Part shown: one piece after another, positions 12,797-23,936 of the stretch
How positions within the stretch are numbered: the stretch's first letter is position 1
Layout: each line of letters starts with the position of its first letter
NCBI RefSeq assembly: GCF_963678635.1
Contig: NC_087070.1
Coordinates: forward strand, 34,303,955 to 34,363,954
Direction: 5' to 3'
DNA length: 60,000 nt
Source of the DNA: Symsagittifera roscoffensis
Taxonomy: Eukaryota > Xenacoelomorpha > Acoela > Convolutidae
Notes under the pieces: model-generated
The model's database searches: none
What the model saw: only the letters and a program-made list of their open reading frames with translations
Told to the model about the DNA's origin: nothing
Program-made: the position numbers and the translations under genes

Positions 12797-14697
12797 CAAT
12801 GGTGTTTTAAAAGAGGTCTGAAAATTAATTTGGTCGGCCTGAAAAACTGTTTTAAAAAATTGAAAAACCGCCCCCACCCCTCCAAAAAATCCTAGACCCG
12901 CCCGAACCACTTATTGCACAGCTTGGCACTAATTCACTTATAACACTAAATTATTTGCAGTACGAACATCATTGAGTGTTTTGACAATTCGAAAAGTGAA
13001 AACCTTTAATTTTTTTTACTTCAGAAAATTCCAGTCTGATTTGACAACAACGGTCAAAACGAACAAAACTTGACTTTTACAACAAGTTTTTCTCACGTAT
13101 GGGTAAATTTAGACATAAAATTCTTTTATATAAAACTTGCTTAGAATGTCAGTAAACAAAAAATGATAAAACGATAGAGTATAATCTTTCGGTATAATCC
13201 CAACACTGATTTAGAGGTCAGAGTAAGGCAGACAGAATTAGTCACTGATTGACAGGCAGACACCATTAGTCACTGATTGACAACATTTTCCAGGGCTTAT
13301 GTCAAACTTTTACGAATTGTAACAACAACTAAAATGATTATTATCCAATCCTCACACATTAAATCTATTTCTGTAAGTTGGAATTATGGGTTTCATTTGG
13401 TGCATTTGGTGAAAAATTCGAACCAAAAAAAGATCATTTTTGACTTTTTAGTCAGTCATAAAACTCGTGCCAATTTTGCGCCAATTTTGAAAAATTAGTG
13501 CAATATTTGAAACACTAGCGCAAAACTTTTCCTTGAACAATCGACCGAAACGGATAAAAAATCGCAAATACGCATGAAATTTTTTTTCGGCTCTTTTCCA
13601 GTTCCCCCCCTTTCCAAATACCGAGTTTTATTCTTGTTTTACGTGTTATTACGGCTAAACGCGTGATGTTACGCTGTAAAGTATGAAGAACAAATCTGTT
13701 CAGATTTGTCAATTTGTTCACCATGCCAAATTTCATTGCATTATGACAATGTTAAAAAGACTTTTCAAATTTGAATTTGAAAGGGGGGGGGAAACTGGAA
13801 AAGAGCCTTTTTTTCAAATTATGTGTTTTTTTTTCACATGTGTTTCATACCAGATAAGCAACATTTTACATTGCATCTCGAAGTTTGTTCACCTCCTCGG
13901 CACTGTGATTCGGGTTTTTTGCGTTAAGTTTATTTTTCCAGTTTAAATTCGCACTGCATTCTACCACCCGGGGATGACCAAAAATACTAGTCATACAATT
14001 TCCATATATGGAAAAATGCTAGTCATACACTTTCCATACAGTTCCATACTTACAGAAAATTGCATGAAAGGTCTATGATTAGTATTTTTTCATATATGGA
14101 AATTGTATGACTAGCATTTTTCCATAAACCAAAAATATTGATTTTTTACATTTTAATTTCTCAAAATTTTTTGGTTGCGTTCGTAACCGAACACAAATGA
14201 GATAAACCTAGATTACTCAAACGTACTAACCAACGGTTTGGCCGTCTTGCATTAAAAATGCATTGGAAACAGCCTGATATGTGTTTCTTCTCTCTCAGAT
14301 AAATAATATAACGAAAGTAATGAACTTTTAAATTTTGGCAATAATTTTCAAAGATGATTATTTCTAAAATTTGAATTTTTAAATTACCAGACATTGATCA
14401 AGGCATACAAAAACATGTCATACAAAAGAAAGAGGAGTTTTCAGCGTTTTTGAAAAAAGTTATGAAGAGAAAATGAAAAAAATCCAATAATAGTATAACC
14501 AGGACTACGTTATACACACAAAAAATTAAATTTTGCGTGCAAAATTTTTTTTCAAAAAATGTTTGTTTGAATACGAAAATCAGTTTGCGGTTGAAAAAAA
14601 AAATTTTTGGAGGCAATTTCAAAAATACTAGTCATACAATTTCCATATATGGAAATTGTATGACTAAAGTTTTTTTTTCAGAAAACAAAAATAAAAA
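12797..14697 (+). repeat. 1.9-kb tandem duplication, unit B
   Basis: This is the second head-to-tail copy of 10870-12796, carrying the right end of the MITE and its target duplication. Differences from unit A are few: one deletion of about 19 bp, homopolymer length changes and scattered substitutions. This indicates a recent event or two uncollapsed haplotypes. Confidence 0.9.
14629..14666. repeat. 38-bp palindrome, second copy
   Basis: Identical to the palindrome at 12721-12758; it was duplicated as part of unit B. Confidence 0.9.
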
Positions 14698-14802
14698 AAG
14701 TTTTCAGTCGTAGCACCCCAAAAAGCGCTGAAATGTTTTGCCAGCAGTTGAATTGATTTTTCAAAGCTTTTTTTTCACAAAAAATTTTTTTTTAAAAATT
14801 TC

Positions 14803-14840
14803 TAATCATACAATTTCCATATATGGAAATTGTATGGCTA
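14803..14840. repeat. 38-bp palindrome, third copy, outside the duplication
   Basis: It has the same core (CATACAATTTCCATATATGG and its complement) with substitutions near both ends (TAATCAT... ...TGGCTA). It lies just beyond unit B, so the motif is a family in its own right. Further half-copies occur at about 14950-15025. Confidence 0.8.
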
Positions 14841-15040
14841 GCATTTTTTTTCATACCATTTTTTTCCTTTTTTTATGAAGAGATACCAATTTCGATACCA
14901 AAACAACTATAAAATACCTTTGAAATTCGATTAAACTCATTTTGCAAAAATGTATGAAATTTGTATGACTAGCATTTTTCCATAGACTAAGTGTATGAAA
15001 TTGTATGATTAGCATTTTCGGTCTATGGAGGTCAACCCGG

Positions 15041-16132
15041 GACTTGTTTATTCTTTTGACTTAAAAAACTGTTCACATTTCTCTACTAACTTTAATTTTT
15101 TTTTAAAATTTTCAACTAGCTTCACGAGAAAATTAGTCAATTAGGCAATTTATAATACTAAACTGCTTGAACATACCAAACAAGAATAGTCATTTGCTGG
15201 GGCGAATTTTCTTTTTTTTTTTGAAAATTATATCGACGTTGTTTTTTAGGGAACTTTCCGAGCTTTTCTAAACTACTATGGAGATTACACCCTAAAATTG
15301 CCTTCAAAACTGCCTTCAAAACTGCCTTCAAAATTTGACTGCGTCGCAGTCATATTTTGGAAAAAATCGGGCCAAAATGCCGTTTTTGCGCGTTTTTGAA
15401 ACTTTTTGACCAAAATTTTGCGTTCTTTTTGCGCGCCCTCCTGTTTTGCCTCAATTTCAGTTCAAATTGGAAGTAACAAATAGTATCAATGTAGGTTTTG
15501 TGTGCCCAATAAAATTGATTGTGTTGTGAGCATGTGCTTTGCATATGATGATATTCTTAACTAGTATTTTTGTCGTAAATTGTTGTGTTATAACTATCAC
15601 GGCTTATAGAAAACTTTTCGAACTTAAAAATAATTTTGAAACATGTTCTGCAACTTTTTCAAAAAATCTCAAGCTTTTGCCGCGGGGAGAAAAAGATATG
15701 AGTGTTTTAATCTGTAGCGGATTTAAAGGGGGGAGGGACGTTCTGTTTTTTGGTCAAAATCAGCAGAAAAGGGCTTCAAATGATCCAAACAGCCTTCATA
15801 CAAGCCTAACTCCCCCTTGAGAAAATCCAAAAACTGCTCCTTTTTTAAACTAGCTAAAATTTTAAATCTGAAAAAGAGGATTTAAGAAAACTCTTATTTT
15901 GTTTTTTCCGGAAGCCTACCAACACGCTAAATTCAGTGTGCATTTTCACAGCTTTTTTCGCAAGGTGTGATTTTTTAAACATTTTAACTTCTTTATCAAT
16001 TTCTATTAATTGTGAAAGATTCAAATTTCTGTAGACAATTTGATTTTCTCTTCATTCCAATCATAGGCTTTTTATGCTCTCTTCTCCTTTGCACGCTAAT
16101 TAATTTCAATCGGATTAATTCATTATTTTCAG
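15041..16132. other. Remainder of intron 1, with diverged MITE-like sequence
   Basis: About 15290-15450 resembles the MITE interior (gcgtcgcag, then ttttgaccaaaattttgcg and gcgcgccctcc), and 15716-15740 reads gcggatttaaagggggg like a MITE left end. Neither has clear boundaries. No gene was seen. The pyrimidine-rich tract at 16119-16130 leads to the E2 acceptor. Confidence 0.4.
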
Positions 16133-16238
16133 CTCAGCCCCCCCGAGCCTTCTTTCACAACAGACCAATCAAAAACAGTATAATAACCGTCCAATTCAAC
16201 AGCAAAAACCCACCGATAACACAAACAGAAACAGCATC

Positions 16239-16305
<67 letters not shown>

Positions 16306-16599
16306 GCAACAGCAACAGCAACAAAAATATCGGCAGCAGCACCAACAGAAATGACGATAGCCTTAACAGTAACTACAAGCCTACTAGCCCTACAAACACC
16401 CATCAGCTGTCTTCAAAGATTCCAGGCCAGACTAATCACCTCACCTCTCAATCAAGTGCAGGTGTGAACGAAGTGACTAACCCCCAACCCATCGTTACGC
16501 CCGGACATATTGCATTTCTGAACAACGAGAGACAGATGCTGAAAGAGGAAATGGCCAAATGCAAGGACTTCATGAAGATGGAAATAATTCCTGAAGATT
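16133..16599 (+). CDS. Main gene, exon E2: poly-Asn tract and short helical segment
   Basis: The acceptor tattttcAG (16131-16132) precedes the exon and GATT|GTGAGT ends it. The first base C completes the AG left by E1 to give Ser, and the frame then starts at 16134. It encodes about 155 residues: a Ser/Gln/Asn-rich stretch, 22 consecutive Asn codons (AAC, 16239-16304), SNSNSN, a Ser/Thr/Pro-rich linker, and a conserved-looking helical end (FLNNERQMLKEEMAKCKDF) near 16515-16575. The exon ends with one base (T) of a split codon, completed by CC of E3 to give Ser. Other open frames across the CAA tract read poly-Thr or poly-Val and are shadows; only this frame continues the composition of E1 and the splice phase. 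Confidence 0.8.
16239..16304 (+). repeat. Coding microsatellite (AAC)22
   Basis: Twenty-two uninterrupted AAC codons encode poly-Asn in E2, followed by alternating AGC/AAC. An uninterrupted triplet run in a coding exon is expected to vary in length between individuals without breaking the frame. Confidence 0.9.
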
Positions 16600-16949
16600 G
16601 TGAGTGGAACTTCACTTTTATATTTTACAATAATACTCTTCATCTAAAAAAGTTCATAACAATCAATGTCATCACTGGGTTTTTTAGTGCACTTTTTCTT
16701 GAACTCGCAAGTGGCATCGCCTTCTTTTGTAGAAGCATCGTTTGATCGTGCTCCTTAGCTCTTAAAGTGAGCGTAGGCTTTCTTGAAAATTATTGCCATT
16801 GAATACCGCTCACTACATAACCATCCTCATTCCTCTTGGTGCAGAAAAAATGAACTAGTGGTTTTAAATTCTGGGATGAACCCGGTGACAAGAATATTTT
16901 CATTTGATTTTTAAATTTTTTGATTTAGGGTCAGTTTTTCTTTTATTTT

Positions 16950-17410
16950 CCGACCTTTGACCGGTGAGTTTTTTGATTCAGCCAGTTTTGCCTATCGAAA
17001 TAATAGTTTTGAACAGAGTTTCATATACCCCATTGAAGATATCGACTCGCTGAGTTCAAATTTAAAAAGATATTTTACCTCCGGTTTTTTTAAAATGTTT
17101 TGAGGGTTTGAAAATTGCCAAATTGGCCATGTTCTGGACTAAATTATGCGCGCTTTGAAAAGTTTGTTCATAATGCTGAGAGCGTAACGCGAAACATTTA
17201 TGCGTGACCAATTATTCTGCATAACAAACTCGTTCCAAATTGAATTGATGCTAGCTAATCGGTCGTGCGACTCAAAAATTTCAGACTTTGATATTGCCCA
17301 AGATTTATAGGTTTTCAATATTTTCTTTTCCCAAAAACTATTCAATATGAATTAAGGGACAGTCGGAATGTTCAAGGCTTTGCCTTGATATACGAGCAGT
17401 CTTGTTTATC
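16950..17410 (+). repeat. Interspersed repeat family, copy 1
   Basis: About 460 bp align colinearly with 58590-59050. Shared landmarks are cgaaataatagttttga, ttctggactaa, gagcgtaac, tcccaaaaactattc and ctttgccttgatatacgagcag. The copies are clearly diverged, so this is an old dispersed repeat. Its right part was carried into the second 5.9-kb unit (23054-23335). No termini or coding capacity were identified. Confidence 0.7.
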
Positions 17411-17584
17411 TTCCATATTTTCTATGCTTCCATTTTTTTTAAATTTTGCATCTTTAATTCTATTCAACCAAGCTTATGTTTTGAAATCAATGCCAACCAA
17501 TATTATCTTGAAATCAAAGTATTGGGTAAAATAAACTATAATTAACTTAAGAAAACAAATAGATTTGAATTTCAATATTTATTG

Positions 17585-17815
17585 CAGGGGAGGATCAAGG
17601 ATTTTCTCGAGGGGGGATTTTCAAGATTTTTTGTCGACCTTTTTTTCTTAATTTTAGATAGACCAAAATTGATTTTTTCAGCTTTCTTAGATCAATATAA
17701 TGACCATATTTTGACCAAATTTTCTGCGTCGCAGCAAAAATTTGAAAAAAACAGGCAAAAAAAAACGTTTTTAAGCACTTTTTGGAAAATTTTGACTTCT
17801 GGAAAATTTTAGTTG
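17585..17815. mobile_element. Truncated hAT-like MITE just upstream of E3a
   Basis: It starts CAGGGGAGGATCAAGG and shares the MITE interior landmarks (ctcgagggggg, gtcgacc, tctgcgtcgcag, aacaggcaaaaa). No matching right terminus was found. It lies in intron 2, about 115 bp from exon E3a. In the second unit the same element (from 23511) has lost 11 bp of the left end. Confidence 0.6.
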
Positions 17816-17929
17816 GGAAAAAAGTCATTTGAATAGAGTGCATTTGATTGTAAAAGGTCAATAGACTGTATGACATTTTTTTCCGTCTTGTTATAGACCT
17901 GACTAAAAGAGTTAATTTTTCTGTTTCAG

Positions 17930-18021
17930 CCATTGACTTCGTCAAATCAACCTTGAAAAGATCAAATCATTTAATTGATGACAACTTTTCACGCGCTTCT
18001 AGACTGTCACAGCCCAATATG
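17930..18021 (+). CDS. Main gene, exon E3a (first copy of duplicated exon)
   Basis: A 92-bp exon lies between ctgtttcAG and ATG|GTAAGA. Its first two bases (CC) complete the T left by E2 to give Ser, followed by 30 codons (IDFVKSTLKRS ... LSQPNM), with Lys/Arg and Ser residues. It ends in phase 0, matching E4 or E5. The phase match on both sides and the good splice sites support a real exon. An identical copy lies 5,915 bp downstream (E3b). The length is 3n+2, so only one copy can be used per transcript: E2-E3a-E3b would reach a TGA at the ninth codon of the second copy. Confidence 0.75.
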
Positions 18022-18939
18022 GTAAGAATTTTGTCCAAGTAGAGAAAATATTTCTCTTTATCTACGTCAATTGTAATCTATTTATACTTCAATTGTAATC
18101 TCTTTTTTTTACGGTAATTGAGTGCTTCCGATGATTATAATAGTATAATTTATATTTCTCGTCGTATTGGAAGAATTGAATAGGACTGATTAGCTAGAAA
18201 ATAAAATGTCGTGAAAGTTTATTTGAATTGATTGTAATTAAATGAAGCAGCACCCTTCGTTTCTTAATCTGAAATCAAGACTTCAACTTCCTTTTTATCC
18301 TCCACTTTGATTTTATTTTCCTATTCATTCGAGAAATGAGACTCCGTCTAATTTTAGCATCTTCTTTTGCTAATAAGACGGCGCATTCACAAATTAGTTC
18401 TGAATGAGGTCATATATATTTTTTGCAAAGACAATACAAAAGGGACGCAGATTTTGCATACTTGGGATAAATGAAGTTGATTTGTAGCTAATTAAGACTA
18501 GAATTTCAAATAATCTTTCAAGATTTGTTTTTTTTTGCAACTGCGAAGTGTCTCAAGGGAAATGCGAAACTAAGATAAATCTGAAACTAATTAAAAAATG
18601 GATTGTAAATTCAATTAGGCTACCGTCGCCTTGCTTGAAAACCATGCTACTTTTAATTTTCTCCTGAATGTCCCAAACGCCGCCTGATTTAACGAAAAGT
18701 CTTTCTTTGCTTAGTAAACACAGTTAGAAAAAATGATAAAAACAACCGGCATAATTTCAGCCTCGAGTCTCTCGAGTTAAAATTAAGATGCTCTCTGCCA
18801 TTTTGGGCAATTCATGCAGTTTTCTCAAGAGAGGCAGCTGCATATAAAGTCAGTTGTATGCGACCGGCATGTACGCAGAGCAGGTCAAAATTTAATTGGA
18901 CAACAGAAATTTAAATGACAGTTACCCGGTTGAGGCGCT

Positions 18940-20050
18940 CGATTTGTTTCGACTTTTCGACCAAAAATCGGTATGTTTCGACCGTCCCGACCAAATTTTG
19001 GTATGTTTCAGCTTTCTCGACTGTGTCGGCCGACATCTAAAAAAATATTTGTTCGACCCAGCATAAAATTGTTTCGACTTTCTCGACCAAAAGTGGGTAT
19101 ATTTCGACTGTCTCGGTAAACAAAAAAATTTTCTCGCTTTATTGTCGTCTGTGGTTGCTCCAAAAATTGTTCAAAAGGCTTTTTGGTTTCTCAGTGAAAA
19201 CACATCTGGTTTCAAATTTTATTTAAAATTTTGGACCCGAAAGTTTAAACTTTTTGATCTAGCATTTCATAGTTTTCAATATCAGTCAAATAGCTTAGAT
19301 AGTGAGACAGTTTCTATTGCGCCTTTCGAATTTTTTTTTTGATAATTCTTTGGTACACTCGATTTGTGGAAAAGGTATCAAAATAAAAAAAAATCTGATC
19401 TACATATGTTTCGACTGTGCTCGACCTATGTTTTGACTTTTTTGATCAAAATTGGTTATGTTTCGACTGTGCTCGACCTATGTTCGAACACGTTTTGACC
19501 TAGGTTTCAATTTTGCTCGACCTATGTATGAAATTTCGCGACCAAAAATGGGTATGTTTTGACTCTGCTCGATATATGTTACGACTTTTTCTACCATCAA
19601 ATTACATGAGTAAACTGACAACAAAGTATGATATATGCTTCTTAGTTAATTTTTTGCGATGATAATTGATTTTAAAATAAACTACACGAGCCTGTAAAAT
19701 GCAAAATTCTTCCACGAAAACTATTGTCTTCAATCTCTACTTTCAATCTCCCAACTTTGACTCAGACTGTTGAAGTAAAAATTGATATTTGATGGTGTTT
19801 CGTTAGAATTCATTTTTTTTGCGGCAGGAATCCTTAGGTTTTCAAAACTTAAAAGGTTTCCTCTAAAACTTTTTATTTTGCGTTGAGCAGACCTCCCGAA
19901 CTGAATATATTTGGAGTTTCTCCGCCAAAATTGGGTGTGTCTCGACTCTCTCGATCAAAATCGAGTATGTTTCCACGTTCTGTGCGACTTACAATTGCTT
20001 TTCGACTGCAAATTTTCGTCAAATCATAAGTTGAGCACCTCGACCCGGGT
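18940..20050. repeat. Degenerate TCGAC-rich tandem array (unit 1)
   Basis: In three blocks (about 18945-19110, 19405-19600, 19915-20045) the phrase tatgtttcgactttctcgac, followed by caaaattgggt, recurs imperfectly at roughly 30-45 bp spacing. The blocks are separated by unrelated sequence (19111-19404 and 19601-19914). It looks like an old decayed minisatellite. The same array occurs in unit 2 at about 24848-25960. Confidence 0.6.
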
Positions 20051-23000
20051 AATTGGAATGTGAAAAATCAATTGTCACTTGAATGGCACAACCTAAATTT
20101 TACTTGCAATAAAATGGACAATTAATAGCAAGCACGAAGCATCACTCTTGAATAAAAATTTTTGATACGAGTTCGTTTTCCCAGTGTTTTTTGTTGTTTT
20201 TAAAAAATAATTGTATTTCCATGTTTAACACTAACAAACTTTGCCGAATTTCAAAATATGCATTTTTTACAGTACTGAAAAAACTTTAAAGCATATCTAA
20301 AATCAGAACTTAAAAATGCGAACTCAAATATTGCCGTTGCGTCTGAGAGGATCGAGAGGTAATATTGCTTGCATATCTTTTCTTTCTCGGTATTTGCGGG
20401 TATTTCTAAGAAACGTTTTTGCTAAATTTAAATACAAATGGACAAAAATTCTATGAGATTTAAAGCAAAAATTAAAAAGAAAGTGACTGAATTTTTTTGC
20501 CTCAACCGGTAGAACACAGTACAAAAAGCTAAAGTTAAAACGCGCTGTATTCTCAAATTGGGAGACTTGGGAGAAAAATGTTGAAGACAGAACTCGAAAA
20601 AAAACTTTAGCAGTACTACTTTTGTGCAATTTAATTTGCAAAAATTGGGCCAAAACATCTATATTAATACCGACCATTTGTGATGTTTTTCAGTTAATGA
20701 AAAATTACGCCACAATTACCGAATCACTTTCTCACATAATTTTTTGAAACTAAACCTAATGTGCAGCACAACACAATTTAAGGAGAGTTTATTCTCCAAA
20801 AATTGGCGCATGACTTAAAAAACTGATTTTTCACTAAAAATTGGTATTTTATACATTGAAAATGACACTTTTTGACTAGTAAACTAAAGCAAATTTATTT
20901 ATACAAAAGTTAGAAGATTCTTAAATTTTAGAGGCTAACTCATGGGCTACACTAAATGCTCATTAGAGCCCATTCTTCAGTTTATGGGCTACACCAAAGG
21001 GTCACTTTGATTATATTTTGGTGCCAATTTATCCGTCAGTTCTGGCGTAATTTTTCATTGACTAAAAAAATCTGAAAGTGATCTAGCTTAGGTTATTTTT
21101 TGGCTCGAATTATGCAAACGAAATTGAATCGTTTAATTTCAGGTGACACTCTGAGCAACGTTTTTTATTTTATTTTTTTTTGTCTAAAATCGACCCAATT
21201 TGAAAAAAAAGCATTTTTTTCAAGGTTTGTTCATTTTTCCGATTTTTTTAAAATCAGCAGTGTATCTATAGCGTATGAAAAAGATAGGGAACAGTATCTT
21301 ATGGCGAATTGTACCCTTTTACCATGCAAAGGGTCGCTTGTTTTTCTAGAAAGACTTCTTATAAAAAACCAGTCGTCACCGTTGTTTTCATTTCATTCCT
21401 GCTATTCTATTAAACGGTTGGTCAATTTTGGCCGTTTATGAGAAGTTGAGCGGCTACACACAAAACAAAGCGAAAAGATTTTGAAAATTTATACCTTATT
21501 CAATTATTTTCTTCTTCGTCAGAAAAAAGGTTCATCATCAATCACTTCGCGCCGGTCGGCGTGATCAATAAAACAAAAAATTGAGTGAAATGTTTCAAAT
21601 AGCAAATTTCCAACTCTGAAGTTCAGCTTTAAAGTGGCAATAAATATTAATAAAACTTCAATATTAAACTGCTAAAAATATTAGAAGGAAACAAATTGCC
21701 AAAAACAACAAATAAAAATGAAAATATATTCTTAGCTTGATCATTTAAATTTTGTTTTCGTCCATTATCTCTAAAAATTGCAAAACATTTGTCTGATAAC
21801 CGAAAAATCATATCTGTTTGTTGGAAACAGTTGCATCTTTTAATTAGTTATCTCGTCTGTTGATCTGGACTTCTTCGCATAAGTTTTAGATCTATCCGCT
21901 TGTCGTATACAACAATTTTAATCAAAAGTCGTATAAGATAACCCTGATTAAAGATTTATCAGCAAGATGTTGTTTGTAATACAAAAGTCGCAGATAACAA
22001 ATGTAACTGTATCAAATTCAACATTTTTTTCTATGAACAATGTTTTGACACAAAGATTGAAGAAGAGAATCAAATAGGCATTGTTCTCATAAAGTTTCAG
22101 AAAAACCTCAAGCTTTTTTGAAACCTTTTTCAAACATTTTTTTGATATTTTTCTAGTAATAAATAGTTGTAAAAAAAAATCAGAGGCCAGCTTCTAATTT
22201 AAAAAATTCTGAAGTACAAACGTGAAGACTGAAAGTGTGGTTTAATTTAGTCTGAAAACCGAAAAGTTTCTTTTTCTCAAAACAATTTTTAAGTTTGTTT
22301 TGAATTCGAATCGTGGCCAAAAGAGCTTAAGTATGGCCATACTTGAACCCCTCCGAGCTTTTTGTGAGATACTAGCTTCGGGCTGAAGAAAAAACAAGCA
22401 ACCTTGAACCAGAGTTATTTCCCGACCCGTTACGGTTTTATCTGAACAAAAACGCCGAATAAAAAAGAAGTAGCTACAAAATATGGTTTCCAAAAGAATG
22501 GACTAGTTTTCTTTTCAAGTAGTTCTCCAGTAAAATAAGTAAATATCACTCGCATTTTAGATCTAGCAGAAGTTAAAAATAGTTCATAATAGAGAATTGG
22601 AATTTTTGATGTTTCAGCTGAAAAAGGAGGTTAAAGTTTTTTTTCAAAAGATAATTGGTTTTTGCGTTGTTTGTTTTATTTATAAGGACTTTGTTTTGTG
22701 AGTTGAAAGTTTCAAAGCAAACAATGCAGAAGAAGCTCCTCAATCTTTTTTTTATTCACACGAAATGTACAATAAATTTGTAGAAAAAAAAACAAGAATT
22801 ACTTAATTTATAAAAAAGTAAATGTTAAATATAAAATTTATGTGATAAGTAATCTCAAACGAACTTCAATAAAAAAAATAAATTTTGGCTAAGTCAAATA
22901 GTCTGCACATTTTGCTTGGTTTATTTACATTCAGTTAGATTTTGCATTAATCTTTCGAAGTTTTGATTGAGACAAATAAGTCAATTCATGGCTGACGCAA

Positions 23001-23510
23001 AAAAAAAACTGTATAACTTAGTACAAGTAATTCAATCAAAAGAGATTTTGCTTATGTTCTGGACTAAATTATGCGCGCTTTGAAAAATTTGTTTATAATG
23101 CTGAGAGCGTAACGCGAAACATTTATGCGTGACCAATTATTCTGCATAACAAACTCGTTCCAAATTGAATTGATGCTAGCTAATCGGTCGTGCGACTCAA
23201 AAATTTCACACTTTGATATTGCCCAAGATTTATAGGTTTTCAATATTTTCTTTTCCCAAAAACTATTCAATATGAATTAAGGGACAGTCGGAATGTTCAA
23301 GGCTTTGCCTTGATATACGAGCAGTCTTGTTTATCTTCCATATTTTCTATGCTTCCATTTTTTTTTAAACTTTGCATCTTTAATTCTATTCAACCAAGCT
23401 TATGTTTTGAAATCAATGCCAACCAATATTATCTTGAAATCAAAGTATTGGGTAAAATAAACTATAATTAACTTAAGAAAACAAATAGATTTGAATTTCA
23501 ATATTTATTG

Positions 23511-23735
23511 CAGGGGTTTTCTCGAGGGGGGATTTTCAAGATTTTTTGTCGACCTTTTTTTCTTAATTTTAGATAGACCAAAATTGATTTTTTGAGCTTT
23601 CTTAGATCAATATAATGACCATATTTTGACCAAATTTTCTGCGTCGCAGCAAAACTTTGAAAAAAACAGGCAAAAAAAAACGTTTTTAAGCACTTTTTGG
23701 AAAATTTTGACTTCTGGAAAATTTTAGTTGGGAAA
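23511..23735. mobile_element. Truncated hAT-like MITE just upstream of E3b
   Basis: This is the duplicate of 17585-17815. The left end reads CAGGGG directly followed by TTTTCTCGAGG, lacking 11 bp present in the first copy. Confidence 0.55.
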
Positions 23736-23844
23736 AAAGTCATTTGAATAGAGTGCATTTGATTGTAAAAGGTCAATAGACTGTATGACATTTTTTTCCG
23801 TCTTGTTATAGACCTGACTAAAAGAGTTAATTTTTCTGTTTCAG

Positions 23845-23936
23845 CCATTGACTTCGTCAAATCAACCTTGAAAAGATCAAATCATTTAATTGATGACAAC
23901 TTTTCACGCGCTTCTAGACTGTCACAGCCCAATATG
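23845..23936 (+). CDS. Main gene, exon E3b (identical second copy)
   Basis: All 92 bases are identical to E3a, as are the acceptor tract (ctgtttcAG) and donor (ATG|GTAAGA). It carries the same phases, so E2-E3b-E4 is as valid as E2-E3a-E4 and gives the same protein. Including both copies shifts the frame and meets a TGA after eight codons. Skipping both joins T of E2 to GA of E4, giving an immediate TGA. The pair is therefore a nascent mutually exclusive exon pair, a silent duplicate, or an assembly artefact. Confidence 0.65.

Larger units (their letters stand above)
10535..16132 (+). other. Intron 1 of the main gene (5.6 kb)
   Basis: It starts GTAAGA and ends ttattttcAG. It contains a MITE with a perfect target duplication (10580-10979), a 1.9-kb tandem duplication (10870-14697), three 38-bp palindromes, and diverged MITE-like sequence at about 15290-15840. 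No other gene was seen. The intron call rests on phase agreement: E1 ends AG, E2 starts C, giving Ser, with the Asn/Gln-rich composition continuing on both sides. Confidence 0.75.
17129..23053 (+). repeat. 5.9-kb tandem duplication, unit 1 (contains exon E3a)
   Basis: This 5,925-bp unit begins at atgttctggac within the interspersed repeat and ends at agattttgctt, where unit 2 starts immediately. The two units are nearly identical along their length, with offsets of 5,910-5,935 bp reflecting small indels. It contains exon E3a, a truncated MITE (17585-17815) and a degenerate TCGAC-rich array. ORFs inside it (for example 21100-21441 and 20324-20677) are altered by indels in the other copy and are not genes. 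Confidence 0.92.

Noticed and set aside
11369-13736. Paired small ORFs in the 1.9-kb units (11369-11590/13277-13498 and others)
   Set aside because: They are identical or frame-altered copies of noncoding duplicated sequence with no domain or codon signal.
16012-16467. 151-codon ORF with poly-Thr, and the opposite-strand poly-Val ORF
   Set aside because: They are other frames of exon E2. Splice phase and the downstream helical segment support the poly-Asn frame.
21100-21441. 113-codon ORF in the 5.9-kb unit
   Set aside because: The other copy is disrupted by a small homopolymer indel, so coding is not conserved even between near-identical units.
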